A stretch of 43,318 nucleotides of DNA from Deltaproteobacteria bacterium. GTDB taxonomy: Bacteria > Desulfobacterota > Desulfomonilia > Desulfomonilales > Desulfomonilaceae. Positions 9,416 to 17,522 of the stretch are shown in pieces. The stretch lies in contig JAJYDQ010000034.1 of NCBI GenBank assembly GCA_021777225.1, positions 1 to 43,318 of the forward strand. The letters are read 5' to 3'. The position numbers and the translations under genes were made by a program. How positions within the stretch are numbered: position 1 is the stretch's first letter; each line of letters opens with the position of its first letter. The notes under the pieces are model-generated. The model made no database searches, was not told the DNA's origin, and saw nothing but the letters and a program-made list of their open reading frames with translations.

Positions 9416-10585
9416 ATGGAAGAAATGGATCGCTTCGGACTTACCGAAGAAGAACAGATGCTTCAGGACATGGTACGGCGGCTGGCTAAAGAGAAAGTGG
9501 CTCCTACCGCCGAAGAACGAGATAAAAAGGGCGATTATCCACGTGACATGCTGGAACTCATGAAAGAAAACGGGCTTATGGGTGTAGACTTTCCGGAAGC
9601 TTACGGTGGAATGGAAGCAGGGATGCTGGCCCACTGTATAGTCGTCGAAGAACTTGCGAAGGCAGACGCTTCGGTGGCGCTAATCCCATCAGTCCAGGAG
9701 CTTGGTAGTCTTCCGATCATTCTTGCCGGAAATCACGAACAAAAGGAAAAATATCTCACTCCTCTTTCGTCTGGGGAGACAACTGCCGCGTTTGGCCTTA
9801 CCGAGTCCAAGGGAGGTTCCGATGTGGCGGCTCTGAAAACACGCGCAGTTAAAAAAGGTGATAAATACATCCTAAATGGCTCAAAAATGTGGATCACCAA
9901 TGGTGGTATCGCTGACACATTCAGCGTCTACGCTATCACAGACCCCGATGTGCCTTCTTACAAAGGGGCTAGTGTTTTTATCGTTGAGAAAAGCTGGCCC
10001 GGGTTCTCGATTGGAAAGAAAGAAAGCAAACTGGGGATCCGCTCTTCAGACACCAGAGAACTGGTCTTTGAAGATGTCGAAGTCCCCGTCGAAAACCTCT
10101 TGGGTGAGGAAGGTATGGGTTTCCATATCATGATGAAAACCCTCGACTTCAGCCGGCCTTCGGTAGCCGCTCAGGCGTTGGGTATAGCCACGGGCGCTTT
10201 TGAATACGCAACTCAATACGCCAAAGAACGGGTGGCGTTCGGCAAACCTATCATCAAGCATCAAGCTATCGCTTTCAAACTCGCCGATATGGCTATGAAA
10301 ACTACGGCAGCGAGAATGCTCCTCTGGAAAACCTGTTCCCTGTTGGACAAGGTTTCTAAAGACCTGTCCAAGATTCCACCAGAAACAATCAGACACTCAT
10401 CCATGTCAAAGGCCTTTTGCTCCGATGTGGCCATGTGGACCACAGTGGAAGCCGTTCAAGTCCTTGGCGGTTTTGGATACAGCACCGAATATCCTGTTGA
10501 GCGTATGATGCGAGACGCCAAGATTACTCAAATCTATGAGGGCACAAACGAAATTCAGCGCCTGGTTATATCCGGCACTCTTTAA
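9416..10585 (+). CDS. acyl-CoA dehydrogenase
   Basis: FAD-dependent alpha,beta-desaturation of an acyl-CoA, the first oxidative step of beta-oxidation, with electrons passed to ETF. Visible landmarks are AAFGLTESKGGSDV (flavin/substrate region), KMWITNGGIAD, KLGIRSSDTREL and the C-terminal QIYEGTNEIQR, whose Glu is the usual catalytic base of short- and medium-chain members. The start at 9416 is supported by TGGAGG at a good distance; the frame extends back to a TTG at 9404 that would overlap this site. The length is about 389 residues. It is paired with the dehydrogenase at 8533. ETF genes are not in the window. Confidence 0.94.
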   Translation: MEEMDRFGLTEEEQMLQDMVRRLAKEKVAPTAEERDKKGDYPRDMLELMKENGLMGVDFPEAYGGMEAGMLAHCIVVEELAKADASVALIPSVQELGSLPIILAGNHEQKEKYLTPLSSGETTAAFGLTESKGGSDVAALKTRAVKKGDKYILNGSKMWITNGGIADTFSVYAITDPDVPSYKGASVFIVEKSWPGFSIGKKESKLGIRSSDTRELVFEDVEVPVENLLGEEGMGFHIMMKTLDFSRPSVAAQALGIATGAFEYATQYAKERVAFGKPIIKHQAIAFKLADMAMKTTAARMLLWKTCSLLDKVSKDLSKIPPETIRHSSMSKAFCSDVAMWTTVEAVQVLGGFGYSTEYPVERMMRDAKITQIYEGTNEIQRLVISGTL

Positions 10586-10681
10586 ACCGGATTAAAGGGC
10601 CCTTTTTGCCGATTAAATTAGGAACGTTACCGGCAAACAACCAAAGCCTTTCCTGGACATCATTGCATAATCTTTGACCAC

Positions 10682-10708
10682 GAAGAGGCGTTTTATCGAC
10701 GCCTCTTC
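10682..10708 (+). terminator. perfect 10-bp hairpin downstream of acyl-CoA dehydrogenase
   Basis: GAAGAGGCGT pairs perfectly with ACGCCTCTTC around a 7-base loop, 97 bases after the dehydrogenase stop. There is no T-run after either arm, so it is a strong stem but not a textbook rho-independent terminator. Confidence 0.45.
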
Positions 10709-10738
10709 TATTATGGATCACACGTAGGTAAACAAATC

Positions 10739-10828
10739 ATGGACGAAATAGTTTTCAAACCGATAGGAATAATACGAAGCGGTTTCCAGGATATTGAAGG
10801 AATGCCTGTGGGCGAGGAAATCCGATGA
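10739..10828 (+). pseudogene. N-terminal remnant of TrmO/TsaA-type tRNA methyltransferase
   Basis: A 29-codon frame from ATG to TGA reads as the N-terminus of the TrmO (TsaA/YaeB, UPF0066) family, which methylates t6A37 in tRNA. The phrase FKPIGIIRSGFQDIEGMP matches the family's opening strand and loop (KPIGIIRSPF..., then a GMP or GTP turn). After it the frame closes and no continuation of the family is recognisable in the next 40 bases before the neighbouring gene ends. The family is normally well over 100 residues, so this is a truncated piece. The identification is from memory of the family pattern; an alternative is a short chance ORF. Confidence 0.5.
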
Positions 10829-10868
10829 AAGGTTCAGGTGAAATCCGGATAGTTTTTTATCTGAGACA

Positions 10869-13511
10869 TCAGTAAAAGAAGGATTGAATGCCGTGAAGGA
10901 GGAATGCGGTTAAGATTAAAGCTACCACAAGATGTGGCAAAACCTCCATCAATCTCCTGATTGTCAGTTTGGGGGTTTTCCCTCTGCTTAATCTATAGCT
11001 GATAACAATTGCGCCTAGAGCGCCTATGAAAACTAGTACCTGTTGAGCAAACAACGTCCATGAAGGGGGAACTGTTATCACCAATCGTTCAAAAATACTG
11101 AAATGAAATGTCTGCCATAAGACAATGGGGAAATAGACACCCATATTTATTAGATAATACAAATGGTAGGCCATGAATCCTGTCATGACTAAGGGAAGTA
11201 AAGCAAGTCCATAACGCGCGAAATTTTCTTTTGTAGTTTCTCCTGAAATTTGGGAAGAGACGGTGGCGGCGACAAGGGTAAGCGCATTGGCGCAAAGAAT
11301 AGCCAACGTGAAAAAAAACGTGAAAACAACTATGTCCGGCCAATCAAAAAACAAATGATAAAAGTGATCATATATAGTACCGGTTTCGAGCAATTCGCTC
11401 ATCAGACCGCCATACATGCTTATGACTAGAAATGAGGTAACGGCGCCTACCTGACGCATTTCCCAGATTTCTCGACCTGGTATTCGAAGATTAAGGTTCA
11501 TGGCTCCATGTGGGCAATTCTTGACGCAATTTCCACAGAGTTTGCAAAAACGGTTGCTTCTCAAGGAAGGGGCCATTTGTCCGAAAGGGCACCCTTCATG
11601 GTTCTGAGTTCCGACGAAACACTCGTTGGAGGAACACTGGCTCGCACATACGTTTCGATCAGCTCTGAGTTCAAATGGTGAAACCTTGGCCAGGACTCCC
11701 ATCATTCCCCCCAGAGGACACAGGTATCTGCACCATGATTGCCGTTCAAAAACAATAGAAAAAAATACTGAGAAAAGCGTAATGCTAATTAACAAAATGC
11801 CTGTATTGAAAGGGGAAGATCGAATATCGGTAGCAATTTCCAGCCAAATGATGAACATCGCTGACGTCGCGATGATCAGGTCACTTTTTTGTTTAAGAAA
11901 AGCAGGAAAAGGAATGTCGAAAGAGATCAATTTCTTAGCCAGATGACCTATGGCCCCCATGGGACACAACGAACACCAGAATCTGGCCCAGATAAAAGCC
12001 CCAAATATCATGGTAGGCCAGCCGATGGCCCAACTGAATAACGCTCCTACATTAGATGACGGATTCACGGGGCCAAGGAATAACAGTACGAGAAGTATAA
12101 AAAAGAATGGGGCTGCGGCGCTCTGAAATATAGCCGGAAATAGAGGACTTCTTACGGCTCGCAATATTGTAGGTGAACTTAATAAATTTATCTTGCCATC
12201 AGCTTCAATACGTCTGAGGTCAAAATATATATCTTGGGGTCTCAGAATCCCATCGGCGGAAAGTAGTACCGCTCTTTTAAGAGTAGTCGCAAGCTCTCTG
12301 TCGTTACCAGGCCAGGAATAGCCTACCAGGGTCTTAATGGTCTCCTTCGGTAGCTTGGTGATTTCTTTGTGAAGTTCCTGGCCATATTTGCTGACATAAT
12401 GCTGGACAAGTGTCGGGATTTCTTTCCTTCGTTGGCGTAAAGGCGGCACATGTATAGAATGTTCGAGCATCCAATGAAGCAATGGATGTTTGTCGGCCGA
12501 AATTTCCGAAGCGTCCAGATTCGTCGTTCCAATTATACGAGTGTCGCAGTTTTGATAACCAACTGCGCCAACTTTCTTAAATTTTCCATTTTTGAGCGTG
12601 AACAATAGCCTGTTCTGCATGAGCAGCGTCAGATGTTCCATTCCACGAACAAGCAGGGTTCCTTCTTCTGTAAGTTCCAGATATCCCGGTGTTTCAATTC
12701 TGGTTTGTCCTTTGCCTCGCGTTTCTGAACCGAAGAAAAGCCTCATTTGTTGTTCAGTTGGATCTGCCGCATCTTCAGGAAGTTCGCAATAGTTAAGGGC
12801 TTTATCCTCGGCAGTCATAGGCCGCAATAAATCCAGAAAGAGGAAAACTCTTTGGTGGTGCGGGGATCGCTTGTACAGGGCATGAGCAAGAAATTCCTTT
12901 CCCACTCCGGTTTCACCGGTAATCAGGACCGGCCAAACAGATCCAGCCAACTCCTCTAGCTGACGCCCCACGCGTTTCCTGACTGTTTCTCCTACAAAAT
13001 AGTCGGGAAAGAGATGGTCTTCACGACTGATAATATTTTGAAGAGCCCTCTTTTTACGGGCGTTTTTGTAGACATTCTGGTCAAGCCTGATGACTTTACG
13101 GGCAAGGTTCTTCAACACTGAGATCATGAAATCAGGATTGGATTTTAAAACACTTTCAAAGCTGGTAGCGGGGATTTCAAGGATGGTGGAGTTTTCTTCC
13201 GCGATCACTTCTGAGTTGGTGGGGGTTGGGATACCAGTTAGAAAGCTGATTTCACCTACAATGTCACCGGTGGAAAGCCTGTCGACAGGTATATCAGGAC
13301 CACCTTGCTCGTGGACAAGAATCTGGGCTTTGCCGGAAACCAAGAAACGGACATTGTCGCCTAAATCCCCCGCTGAAACTATACAATCCCCTTTAGCAAA
13401 GTCGCGAAGGACTCCCATCTCCCATAGCGCTGAGCGAACTGGGTCTGAATATTCCAGAAACGGGTCTTTAAGACCTCTGGAGGTTAAGTTTTCAGCTATT
13501 GATTGCTGCAT
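10869..13511 (-). CDS. cNMP-binding / degenerate NtrC-type AAA+ / membrane polyferredoxin fusion protein
   Basis: An 880-residue three-part protein. Residues about 25-140 form a cyclic-nucleotide-binding (CRP-like) domain, with GDIVGEISFLTG as the ligand-loop region. Residues about 165-435 form a sigma-54-activator-like AAA+ domain with Walker A GETGVGKE (199-206) and an arginine-rich LRQRRKEIP. It lacks the GAFTGA loop, and its Walker B equivalent (282-294, ending LLVRGMEHL) lacks the Asp-Glu pair. From about 455 to the end it is a multi-span NapH/NosR/FixG-like polyferredoxin, with CxxCP at 513-517, CxxxCP at 594-599, C622/C626/C631/C641 and C656/C659/C662/C666. There is no DNA-binding HTH. 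It lies 104 bases after a sigma-54 response regulator in the same direction. A membrane redox sensor or electron-transfer protein with built-in ligand control is inferred; its function is unknown. Confidence 0.85.
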   Translation of the reverse strand: MQQSIAENLTSRGLKDPFLEYSDPVRSALWEMGVLRDFAKGDCIVSAGDLGDNVRFLVSGKAQILVHEQGGPDIPVDRLSTGDIVGEISFLTGIPTPTNSEVIAEENSTILEIPATSFESVLKSNPDFMISVLKNLARKVIRLDQNVYKNARKKRALQNIISREDHLFPDYFVGETVRKRVGRQLEELAGSVWPVLITGETGVGKEFLAHALYKRSPHHQRVFLFLDLLRPMTAEDKALNYCELPEDAADPTEQQMRLFFGSETRGKGQTRIETPGYLELTEEGTLLVRGMEHLTLLMQNRLLFTLKNGKFKKVGAVGYQNCDTRIIGTTNLDASEISADKHPLLHWMLEHSIHVPPLRQRRKEIPTLVQHYVSKYGQELHKEITKLPKETIKTLVGYSWPGNDRELATTLKRAVLLSADGILRPQDIYFDLRRIEADGKINLLSSPTILRAVRSPLFPAIFQSAAAPFFFILLVLLFLGPVNPSSNVGALFSWAIGWPTMIFGAFIWARFWCSLCPMGAIGHLAKKLISFDIPFPAFLKQKSDLIIATSAMFIIWLEIATDIRSSPFNTGILLISITLFSVFFSIVFERQSWCRYLCPLGGMMGVLAKVSPFELRADRNVCASQCSSNECFVGTQNHEGCPFGQMAPSLRSNRFCKLCGNCVKNCPHGAMNLNLRIPGREIWEMRQVGAVTSFLVISMYGGLMSELLETGTIYDHFYHLFFDWPDIVVFTFFFTLAILCANALTLVAATVSSQISGETTKENFARYGLALLPLVMTGFMAYHLYYLINMGVYFPIVLWQTFHFSIFERLVITVPPSWTLFAQQVLVFIGALGAIVISYRLSRGKTPKLTIRRLMEVLPHLVVALILTAFLLHGIQSFFY

Positions 13512-13615
13512 TTAGCTACTGTACTTAAATTTTCAACCGGTTTTCAACAAATCCATCTCGGGAACACCACTGCTGGATAATACACAAACACATTATCAGA
13601 ACCGTCCATGAGTTT

Positions 13616-15043
13616 TCATCCTCGTTTTACAGTCGTTTCAATTTTGATACCGTACTTTTCTATTTTGGCAAGTAAGGTTGGTCTTGAAAGTCCCAGCAAT
13701 TTGGCTGCATGAGACCGGTTCCCGGAGGTTAAGGATAAGGCTTCTGTCAAAAGTATCCGTGAGAATTCATCAACCATGGAGTTAAAAACAGTGTTCCCTC
13801 CTCGATTGAGTCCACCCCTTACCCATTCCTGAATAGAATCCGGCTGAAGTTGTTCCGATGTTTCCCCAGTACCCGTTTCTATCATTATCGCTTGGGATAT
13901 TTCCTCAGAACTTATAGGGGCCCCTCGACTAAATATCAGTGCTTTTTGAATCGTGTTGGCCAGTTCTCTCACATTACCGGGCCATGAATAGGCTTCCAGG
14001 GCGGCCTTGGCCTCCTCTGAAATTCCAGGACAATTAACCCCCATTTCAAGAGAAAACCTTTTCAGGAAAGCGTCAGCAAGTATTGCAGTATCACCTGTTC
14101 TATCACGTAAGGGTGGGAGAAACAAGGTAACAACCTTGAGTCTGTAATACAGATCGTCACGGAAACGGCCTTCTGTCAAAGCGGATTCAAGGTCCCGGTT
14201 AGTGGCCGCTATAACCCTAACATCAACGGGAATCGGAGAACGGCCTCCCAAGCGCTCTATACTCTTTTCCTGGAGGAGTCTCAGAATCTTTGCCTGTATA
14301 CTAAACGGCATATCCCCTATTTCATCGAGGAATACCGTCCCTCCGTCAGCCTGTTCAATTTTGCCGATCCTTCTGTTTGCCGCCCCGGTGAAAGCTCCCT
14401 TTTCATAACCGAATAATTCACTCTCTAAGAGCGTTTCAGGGATGGCTACACAGTTTATGACGAGAAAAGGCTTGTTGGAGCGATCACTGTGTTGATAAAG
14501 CGCCCGGGCCACGAGTTCTTTTCCTGTGCCGGATTCGCCTCGGATCAGGATTGTGGCTGCTGTAGACGCTGCCCGGCCTATTTGCTTGTAAACCTCCTGC
14601 ATTGACTTGCTGCGTCCGAAGATTACTTCTGCGGAATCTCCATCAGAAGCTGGATCGATTTCCACTCTCGAACGCATAAACCTCGAGGCTTCAAGGGCTT
14701 TGTCAATATTCGACAGCATCTCGGGTATGTCGAAGGGCTTGAGCAAATAATCAAAGGCCCCTAGTTTGGTAGCTTCAATCGCTGTGTCAGTCGTGCCATA
14801 GGCCGTCATGATTATGACGGGCAACTTGGAATCCATCTCGTGCATGGCCGTGAACGTTTCAAGACCGTCCATACCCGGTAACCGGACATCCATTACCACG
14901 ACATCAGGAGGATCTATCCCGACGATTTCCAGACCACCCTCGCCAGTCGCAGACATCTGCACCTTGTGCCCTTCCGCCGACAGTATCTTCTCAAAACTCA
15001 AGCGTAACTGTGCGTCATCATCGACTATGAGTATTTTGCCCAC
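13616..15043 (-). CDS. NtrC-family sigma-54-dependent response regulator
   Basis: Transcriptional activator of sigma-54 promoters, switched on by phosphorylation. Receiver domain at residues 1-120, with acidic residues D8-D10 and the phospho-acceptor D52 in VVVMDVRLPGMDG. The AAA+ domain has Walker A GESGTGKE, the sigma-54 contact loop GAFTGA and Walker B GGTVFLDEIGDM, all intact. A Fis-type helix-turn-helix occupies the C-terminus (NRSHAAKLLGLSRPTLLAKI). The GTG start has GGAG 8 bases upstream and lies inside the end of the kinase gene, with 19 bases overlapping, so the two are translationally coupled. The 475-residue length is usual. Its target promoters are unknown; no clear -24/-12 element was seen before the fusion gene at 13511. 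Confidence 0.94.
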   Translation of the reverse strand: MGKILIVDDDAQLRLSFEKILSAEGHKVQMSATGEGGLEIVGIDPPDVVVMDVRLPGMDGLETFTAMHEMDSKLPVIIMTAYGTTDTAIEATKLGAFDYLLKPFDIPEMLSNIDKALEASRFMRSRVEIDPASDGDSAEVIFGRSKSMQEVYKQIGRAASTAATILIRGESGTGKELVARALYQHSDRSNKPFLVINCVAIPETLLESELFGYEKGAFTGAANRRIGKIEQADGGTVFLDEIGDMPFSIQAKILRLLQEKSIERLGGRSPIPVDVRVIAATNRDLESALTEGRFRDDLYYRLKVVTLFLPPLRDRTGDTAILADAFLKRFSLEMGVNCPGISEEAKAALEAYSWPGNVRELANTIQKALIFSRGAPISSEEISQAIMIETGTGETSEQLQPDSIQEWVRGGLNRGGNTVFNSMVDEFSRILLTEALSLTSGNRSHAAKLLGLSRPTLLAKIEKYGIKIETTVKRG

Positions 15044-16512
15044 GACACGTCTCCAGATAAAGGAATCTTGATTCGGAAAGTAGCCCCTTTGCCTTCAATT
15101 GATTCCAGTTCAAGCCAGCCACCATGTTCTTCAACAATTCGTTGAGCAATACTCAACCCCAACCCTGTCCCTTCTTCTTTTGTACTGAAAAAAGGCTGAA
15201 ACAGTTTTTCCTGTATTGATTGCGCGACACCCGGCCCGTTATCGCTCATCTCGATAATCATGACAGGGCCTTCCTGCTCCAGAATTTGCAGGGTCTCCCG
15301 GATGACAACATGTCCTCCATTGACCATTGCGTCGCAGGCATTGACCATTAGATTGACGAGTGCTTCTTTGAACTGATCAGGATCAGCCTGGATTTCCGGT
15401 AGTCGTTTTTCGCGAATCAGATCTACCTTTACATCGTAGGACTCTAGTCTATGTTTGAGCAGTTGCAACGCCATATCCACCGAATCAGACGGACTGATTT
15501 TCTGCATTTTTAACTTTGGCGGTCTTGAGAATTCCAGAAAATTCCCAACAATTGTGTCAATATGCCTAATCTCCTCTGATATTACTTCAAAATCTTCCTT
15601 TTGGCTGGTAGAAAGGGCCAATGTGCGTTCCATGGAAAACAGCCTCATTTTAACAGATGTTAGTGGGTTCCTGACACTATGGGCAACTCCGGCCGCCAGT
15701 TTTCCCACAAGGGCCAACTTTTCCGCTTGTTGCAGATGTTCCTGACTCAACTCCAGTTTTGATCGAGTCTGGTCAACATCCTGAATTAGATTTTCAAAGC
15801 GGCGGCTTAAGGCCTTAACTTCGTCATTTTCAACACCGGAGGTCTTCTTTTCGTCAGCGTCCACAGCGAGGCGTCTAATCGGGCCGAGAATCTGGCTGAG
15901 CAATATGTAAGCAAGAATAAATCCCAGAAACAAAACTAGGACCAACCCTCCTATGGCCATAGAGTTAATTAGCACCGCCCTATCCCTTATCTTTTCCTGG
16001 GCTTCAGTGATCCTGTCCACATAGACAGCATCGAACTTTTTACATAGATCGATTATTTCAAAAAACTGATTGCGAGCGGTTTTGTGAAGATCAAATCCTT
16101 GATCGACTTTGCCCTGTTTGTAAAGATTCACGACCGAATCTCGCAAAGAACCATATCGAACATAGTGGGAGTCGATTTCGTTGAGTATCTCACGTTCCTT
16201 CTGGGTTTCGGACAATTGTCCGGCCAATTTCAGCCACTTTTCAAAAGAAGCGTCATGTTTTTCAAGCTCTTCGAGCCAAATTGGGTCCCTGTCCTGAAAA
16301 TAGTACGTAACGTAGCCCTTTTGCATGACGAGAGCGTTTTCCAATTCCTGGGAGGCTTGAATTGCCTGAAGATCTGTCGCCAGAAACCTGTTCATATACC
16401 CATCAACAATATAGGTGTGCGAAATGGAGAGGATCGCTCCGGCGATTGTTATCAGCATCAATGCCCCAAGAATCAAAAGAATTCGCGTTTGCAAGCTCAC
16501 TCTATGAAACAT
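15025..16512 (-). CDS. membrane sensor histidine kinase with four-helix periplasmic sensor and HAMP
   Basis: Cognate sensor for the response regulator at 13616. The chain has an N-terminal membrane span, a roughly 150-residue helical extracytoplasmic region resembling four-helix-bundle sensors, a second span, a HAMP linker, an H-box AAGVAHSVRNPLTS and an ATPase domain with NACDAM, DNGPGV and GTGLGLSIA. The phospho-accepting His is residue 278 counted from the ATG at 16512. That start puts the first membrane span close to the N-terminus and has GAGG 12 bases upstream. An in-frame TTG at 16635, with AGGT upstream, would add 41 unconserved residues and cannot be excluded. The stimulus is unknown. 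Confidence 0.9.
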   Translation of the reverse strand: MFHRVSLQTRILLILGALMLITIAGAILSISHTYIVDGYMNRFLATDLQAIQASQELENALVMQKGYVTYYFQDRDPIWLEELEKHDASFEKWLKLAGQLSETQKEREILNEIDSHYVRYGSLRDSVVNLYKQGKVDQGFDLHKTARNQFFEIIDLCKKFDAVYVDRITEAQEKIRDRAVLINSMAIGGLVLVLFLGFILAYILLSQILGPIRRLAVDADEKKTSGVENDEVKALSRRFENLIQDVDQTRSKLELSQEHLQQAEKLALVGKLAAGVAHSVRNPLTSVKMRLFSMERTLALSTSQKEDFEVISEEIRHIDTIVGNFLEFSRPPKLKMQKISPSDSVDMALQLLKHRLESYDVKVDLIREKRLPEIQADPDQFKEALVNLMVNACDAMVNGGHVVIRETLQILEQEGPVMIIEMSDNGPGVAQSIQEKLFQPFFSTKEEGTGLGLSIAQRIVEEHGGWLELESIEGKGATFRIKIPLSGDVSWAKYS

Positions 16513-16854
16513 TTTCTGTAGTTTCCTCAACTTTGTACGGGGATGCGAATTTACCAACTCAACCCCATACTCAAGGTCTGGCCGAGAAGCCTCATGCGCA
16601 AACCCGAAAAACTTAAACGGATGTTGTAAATTCAATTAGTTACCTAATCACCTCTTCTACCATATCACCCAAAAGTCCTGGGAACAAGACAGCGGCTTAA
16701 ATCCTCAAACCTTGACATGAGGATTCATCGCGGTTAAAAGAGTTCCCTTCTTGAGAGTGTTCTAAAGATAGGAGCACAAACTCAGGAAATACTTTAACCT
16801 CGGAAAGGAAAATATCTTTCATGCGAGGCATTATTAAAACTAGATTGGAGATTT

Positions 16855-17466
16855 ATGCGAGTAATAATAGTTCTCATCCTGCTAATAATTCCTACACTTT
16901 CTTCAGCGACAACCCATCAGGAATATTTTGACACATACCTAAAACATCTCACATCCAGGTTGAATTGTTCTGAATACCCTGGCCCACTCAGCCGATTAAT
17001 AGCTAAGGTGGCGCTGGCCAGACAGTCCTTGGAGGATGGCCTGAACAGGGGATCGAGTGTCAGTATAGCTGGAATATCAACTGGAGGCTTTAATAAGGAG
17101 GTGGTGGATAGCACCATTGCAAATAGCGGTCTATCGGTAAGCTATGCTTTCGATTCCGACGGAGGTCGATTTTACGTTTTCAAGGGTGATCACGCAAATG
17201 TCTTTTCAGCCCTATGTATCGGGAGACTATTCAACATTTACGTAAAAAAGTTTCTAAATAGGGATCAGAAATCGTGGAACCAGGCAAAGGAGGTTTCCAA
17301 AGCCATATTTCAGAATCCCGACTCTTTTGAGCTAAATCACCTTTTTTATGTTAAACTATGCCCGAACAAAATTTTGGAAAGGGCAAACCGGCTGTATGGG
17401 CCGCAATCCGAATCCGTTATAAGAATTGCTGACGGATACGAACCCAATGGTGAAGTCCTGGATTAG
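16855..17466 (+). CDS. secreted protein of unknown function
   Basis: The first 18-20 residues form a clear Sec signal peptide: MR, then a run of V, I and L, ending PTLSSATT. The mature part of about 185 residues has three to four cysteines, a glycine/serine-rich stretch (SVSIAGISTGGF) and no family that I recognise. It is divergent from the histidine kinase, separated by about 220-340 bases, and is followed after 56 bases by the iron-sulfur protein at 17523. It could be the periplasmic partner of one of these neighbours, but this rests only on position. The AT-rich codon use resembles its surroundings. Confidence 0.65.
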   Translation: MRVIIVLILLIIPTLSSATTHQEYFDTYLKHLTSRLNCSEYPGPLSRLIAKVALARQSLEDGLNRGSSVSIAGISTGGFNKEVVDSTIANSGLSVSYAFDSDGGRFYVFKGDHANVFSALCIGRLFNIYVKKFLNRDQKSWNQAKEVSKAIFQNPDSFELNHLFYVKLCPNKILERANRLYGPQSESVIRIADGYEPNGEVLD

Positions 17467-17522
17467 ATCGAACTTAGGGCAACTTGGCAGGTTATTGTAA
17501 ATTCTGAACAAGGAGGACATTG

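Noticed and set aside
13512-13615. Possible sigma-54 promoter before the fusion gene
   Set aside because: No GG-N10-GC element of the right spacing was found on the minus strand.
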